Part shown: in pieces, positions 5,990 to 7,712 of the stretch
Layout: every line of letters begins with the position of its first letter
Position numbering within the stretch: the stretch's first letter is position 1
Origin: Candidatus Bathyarchaeota archaeon
GTDB taxonomy: Archaea; Thermoproteota; Bathyarchaeia; Bathyarchaeales; SOJC01
NCBI GenBank assembly: GCA_030608925.1
Contig: JAUWDF010000023.1
Coordinates: 1 to 7,712 of the forward strand
Length of the DNA stretch: 7,712 nt
Direction: 5' to 3'
The notes under the pieces: generated by a model
Databases searched by the model: none
The model's input: the letters and a program-made list of their open reading frames with translations, nothing else
What the model was told of the DNA's origin: nothing
Position numbers and translations under genes: made by a program

Positions 5990-7712
5990 TTATTTCTCAG
6001 GAACCACTCTGCTCACATCGATTTCCTTTTCGAGACGAATTACATTCTCCGCTTTTTCTGCAAAAGCTTCGTTGTGAGTGACAGCAATTATCTGCTCTAT
6101 TGCTTTGAGCCGTGCAATTGCTTCAGCGAGTCGATCAACTGAGCGATCTTCTCTGCCGAGGCTTTCCGTAGGCTCATCTAGTAACAGCATTTGAAGGCCA
6201 TGTCCAGTCCTTGCTTGCATGATGAGTTGACCCAGCGCAAATCTATAGGCAAAGGCAAGAAGGGTACGTTCTCCACCAGAAAGATGTGTAACTTCTAGTT
6301 CGTATCCTTCTTGGCTTTTAATGGAAGGAGTGTAGGCGTCGTCAATATGCACTATTAGTCCTGTTCCTTCTTCGCCTCTAAGACTATCTAGTACTCGTTG
6401 CATCGTTCTTTCAAGAATTTTAACGAACTCAGTGCGAAGTTTTGGCTGTATGCTTTGATAGCCATTGCGTATTCCTTCGATAGTTTCCAGCATTTTTCCG
6501 ATTCTCTCAACGCGTGTAACCTTTTGTTGAGCATTTTCCAGACGTTGCCGGAGATCTTCAATCTTGATGGAAACTTCCTTTTTTTGTACTTTGCAATAAT
6601 CTAGTTTTATTTTGATTGTATGGTGTTTGTTGCTGGTATCGTCATGTTGCTTTCGTGCGAGATCTAGTTGAGACATGTCGAATCGCGAAATCTTCTTGCG
6701 AACTTCCTCGAGTTGCCCTCTAAACATTTTTTCTTGCAACTGTTGTTCGCCAAATTCTTTTTCCATCTTTTCTTTGGAGTTTTTTCCATCCAGAATACGA
6801 GGTCTCAAGTCCTGAATTACAGGGTTGAATGATTGAAGCTTTGAGAGGGCATTGTTTGCGGTGTTTCTTAACTGACTCAATTCAAGAAGATTTCTTTGCA
6901 TCTCCCTGAGTTTTTCTTCTCTTTCAGTATTCTCCTCTTCAAAGTGTTTTATCATGTGTTCGATGTAATTTTCTCCCAGGGGTTGCAGGCATAAGGGGCA
7001 TTGGCTCTTTTCAGCTAGATCAGTTATACGTTGGTGAGAAGTCTTTGATTCTCTGCTTCCAGCTTCTAGTTCAGCCTTTATGCTGGTCATTTGGTCGTCA
7101 AAGGAAACTATTTGGCTCCTCAATTCTTCTATACTTAGATCGGGTGTCAAACCTATATTCTGCAATTCCTTCCTTTGCAAGTTCGCTTGTTCTTCAAGAT
7201 CCACTAGACGCTGTTCCAACTCCTTGATTGATGCTGTTTGCCTTTGTATACTGTCAGCAAGCCTTGCACACATATCTTCTACATTGGCTACGTGGGTTTG
7301 TAGAGATGCTTCTTTTTTTACTAGTTCTTCAGTTTTTTTCCTCAAATCTTCAAGATTTTGAAGTTGCAGTGATGTTGCCTGCAGCCTTGTTTCAGCTTCA
7401 TGTAACCCTTGAGTTAAATTCATTATCTCCTCTTCAACAGACGAGAATTCTTCAACAGCTTTATGATAATCTCCTTCCAGCTTCTCAATGCCAAGGACAT
7501 CAAAGTCCTCTTGGCGTGTCTTCTTTTCCACTTCATAAATTCTCTGAATACTTCGTATGTTGTTCCACGCCACTTCGTAGTCGCTTAATCCAAATAGCCT
7601 ATCCAATCGTTTCTGCCGTTCTCTTGGAGCCACATCAAGCAGTTCCTTTAGATGTTCCTGCCTAACCCAAATGATTTGGCGGAAGATTTCCTTGTCCAAA
7701 CCTGTTATGGCT
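5990..7712 (-). CDS. rad50: Rad50-family DNA repair ATPase, N-terminus cut by window edge
   Basis: Rad50 pairs with the Mre11 nuclease to hold and process double-strand breaks. The frame stays open to the right edge, where ITGLDKEIF leads into the Q-loop IWVRQEHLKELL; the Walker A P-loop region lies outside. The TTG at 7699 is internal to the gene and not a real start. Counting from it, two heptad-like coiled-coil arms (about 45-230 and 250-440) flank a zinc hook, C234-PL-C237, in SQCPLCLQPLG. The C-terminal ATPase half has the signature THLSGGERTLLAFAYRFALG (471-490), Walker B MLLLDEP with D508-E509, and H-loop AVTHNE with H542. The D-loop reads TESLGRED where the family usually has LD. Each arm is only about 190 residues, so a full protein of roughly 700 residues is inferred, shorter than the 850-900 common for archaeal Rad50. 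Mre11 would be expected upstream, to the right. The stop is TAA. Confidence 0.93.
   Translation of the reverse strand, partial: AITGLDKEIFRQIIWVRQEHLKELLDVAPRERQKRLDRLFGLSDYEVAWNNIRSIQRIYEVEKKTRQEDFDVLGIEKLEGDYHKAVEEFSSVEEEIMNLTQGLHEAETRLQATSLQLQNLEDLRKKTEELVKKEASLQTHVANVEDMCARLADSIQRQTASIKELEQRLVDLEEQANLQRKELQNIGLTPDLSIEELRSQIVSFDDQMTSIKAELEAGSRESKTSHQRITDLAEKSQCPLCLQPLGENYIEHMIKHFEEENTEREEKLREMQRNLLELSQLRNTANNALSKLQSFNPVIQDLRPRILDGKNSKEKMEKEFGEQQLQEKMFRGQLEEVRKKISRFDMSQLDLARKQHDDTSNKHHTIKIKLDYCKVQKKEVSIKIEDLRQRLENAQQKVTRVERIGKMLETIEGIRNGYQSIQPKLRTEFVKILERTMQRVLDSLRGEEGTGLIVHIDDAYTPSIKSQEGYELEVTHLSGGERTLLAFAYRFALGQLIMQARTGHGLQMLLLDEPTESLGREDRSVDRLAEAIARLKAIEQIIAVTHNEAFAEKAENVIRLEKEIDVSRVVPEK

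Noticed and set aside
5764..6081. Plus-strand 105-codon frame across the permease/Rad50 junction
   Set aside because: It is antisense to two well-supported genes and has no domain likeness or ribosome-binding motif.
7228..7665. Plus-strand 145-codon frame opposite Rad50
   Set aside because: It is antisense to a clear coiled-coil coding region. Its Leu/Ser/Cys-rich sequence is the expected mirror of Glu/Lys/Gln-rich heptads.
7697..7699. TTG as the start of Rad50
   Set aside because: The upstream codons continue in frame to the window edge (ITG before it), and the sequence here is already the Q-loop region, well inside the protein.

Overview
The window looks like a piece of an archaeal chromosome, most plausibly from the Thermoproteota/Bathyarchaeia side. 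The evidence is an archaeal/eukaryotic-type ATP-dependent DNA ligase, a Rad50 with a zinc hook, archaeal BRE/TATA-like boxes upstream of several genes, Shine-Dalgarno motifs paired with GTG and TTG starts, and a small protein resembling the eukaryote-type ribosomal protein eL22. The lineage call is inference. I see no mobile element, CRISPR array, tRNA or rRNA.

Layout, left to right. At the left edge is a minus-strand gene for a membrane-anchored protein of unknown function, cut by the window edge (1-397). Next, on the minus strand, are a complete replication/repair DNA ligase (479-2245) and, upstream of it, an FMN nitroreductase-family protein (2346-2873). A 131-bp divergent promoter region with a 10-bp perfect palindrome separates the nitroreductase from a plus-strand gene for a secreted, C-terminally anchored, probably N-glycosylated surface protein (3005-4414). 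A 375-bp gap without a convincing gene follows. It holds inverted repeats, a 15-nt alternating pyrimidine-purine tract and a good BRE/TATA match that probably drives the eL22-like gene (4790-5077) through a roughly 90-nt structured leader. Facing it on the minus strand are a DMT/EamA transporter (5097-5972) and, 17 bp upstream of that, a Rad50-family ATPase (5990 to the right edge). The Rad50 N-terminal P-loop lies outside the window.

Functionally, the ligase and Rad50 belong to DNA replication/repair and eL22 to the ribosome. The nitroreductase, the transporter and the two surface/membrane proteins are accessory. The window shows no single multi-gene pathway. The points most worth following up are the eL22-like gene and its structured leader, the atypical D-loop and short arms of Rad50, and the two unassigned membrane-anchored exoproteins.
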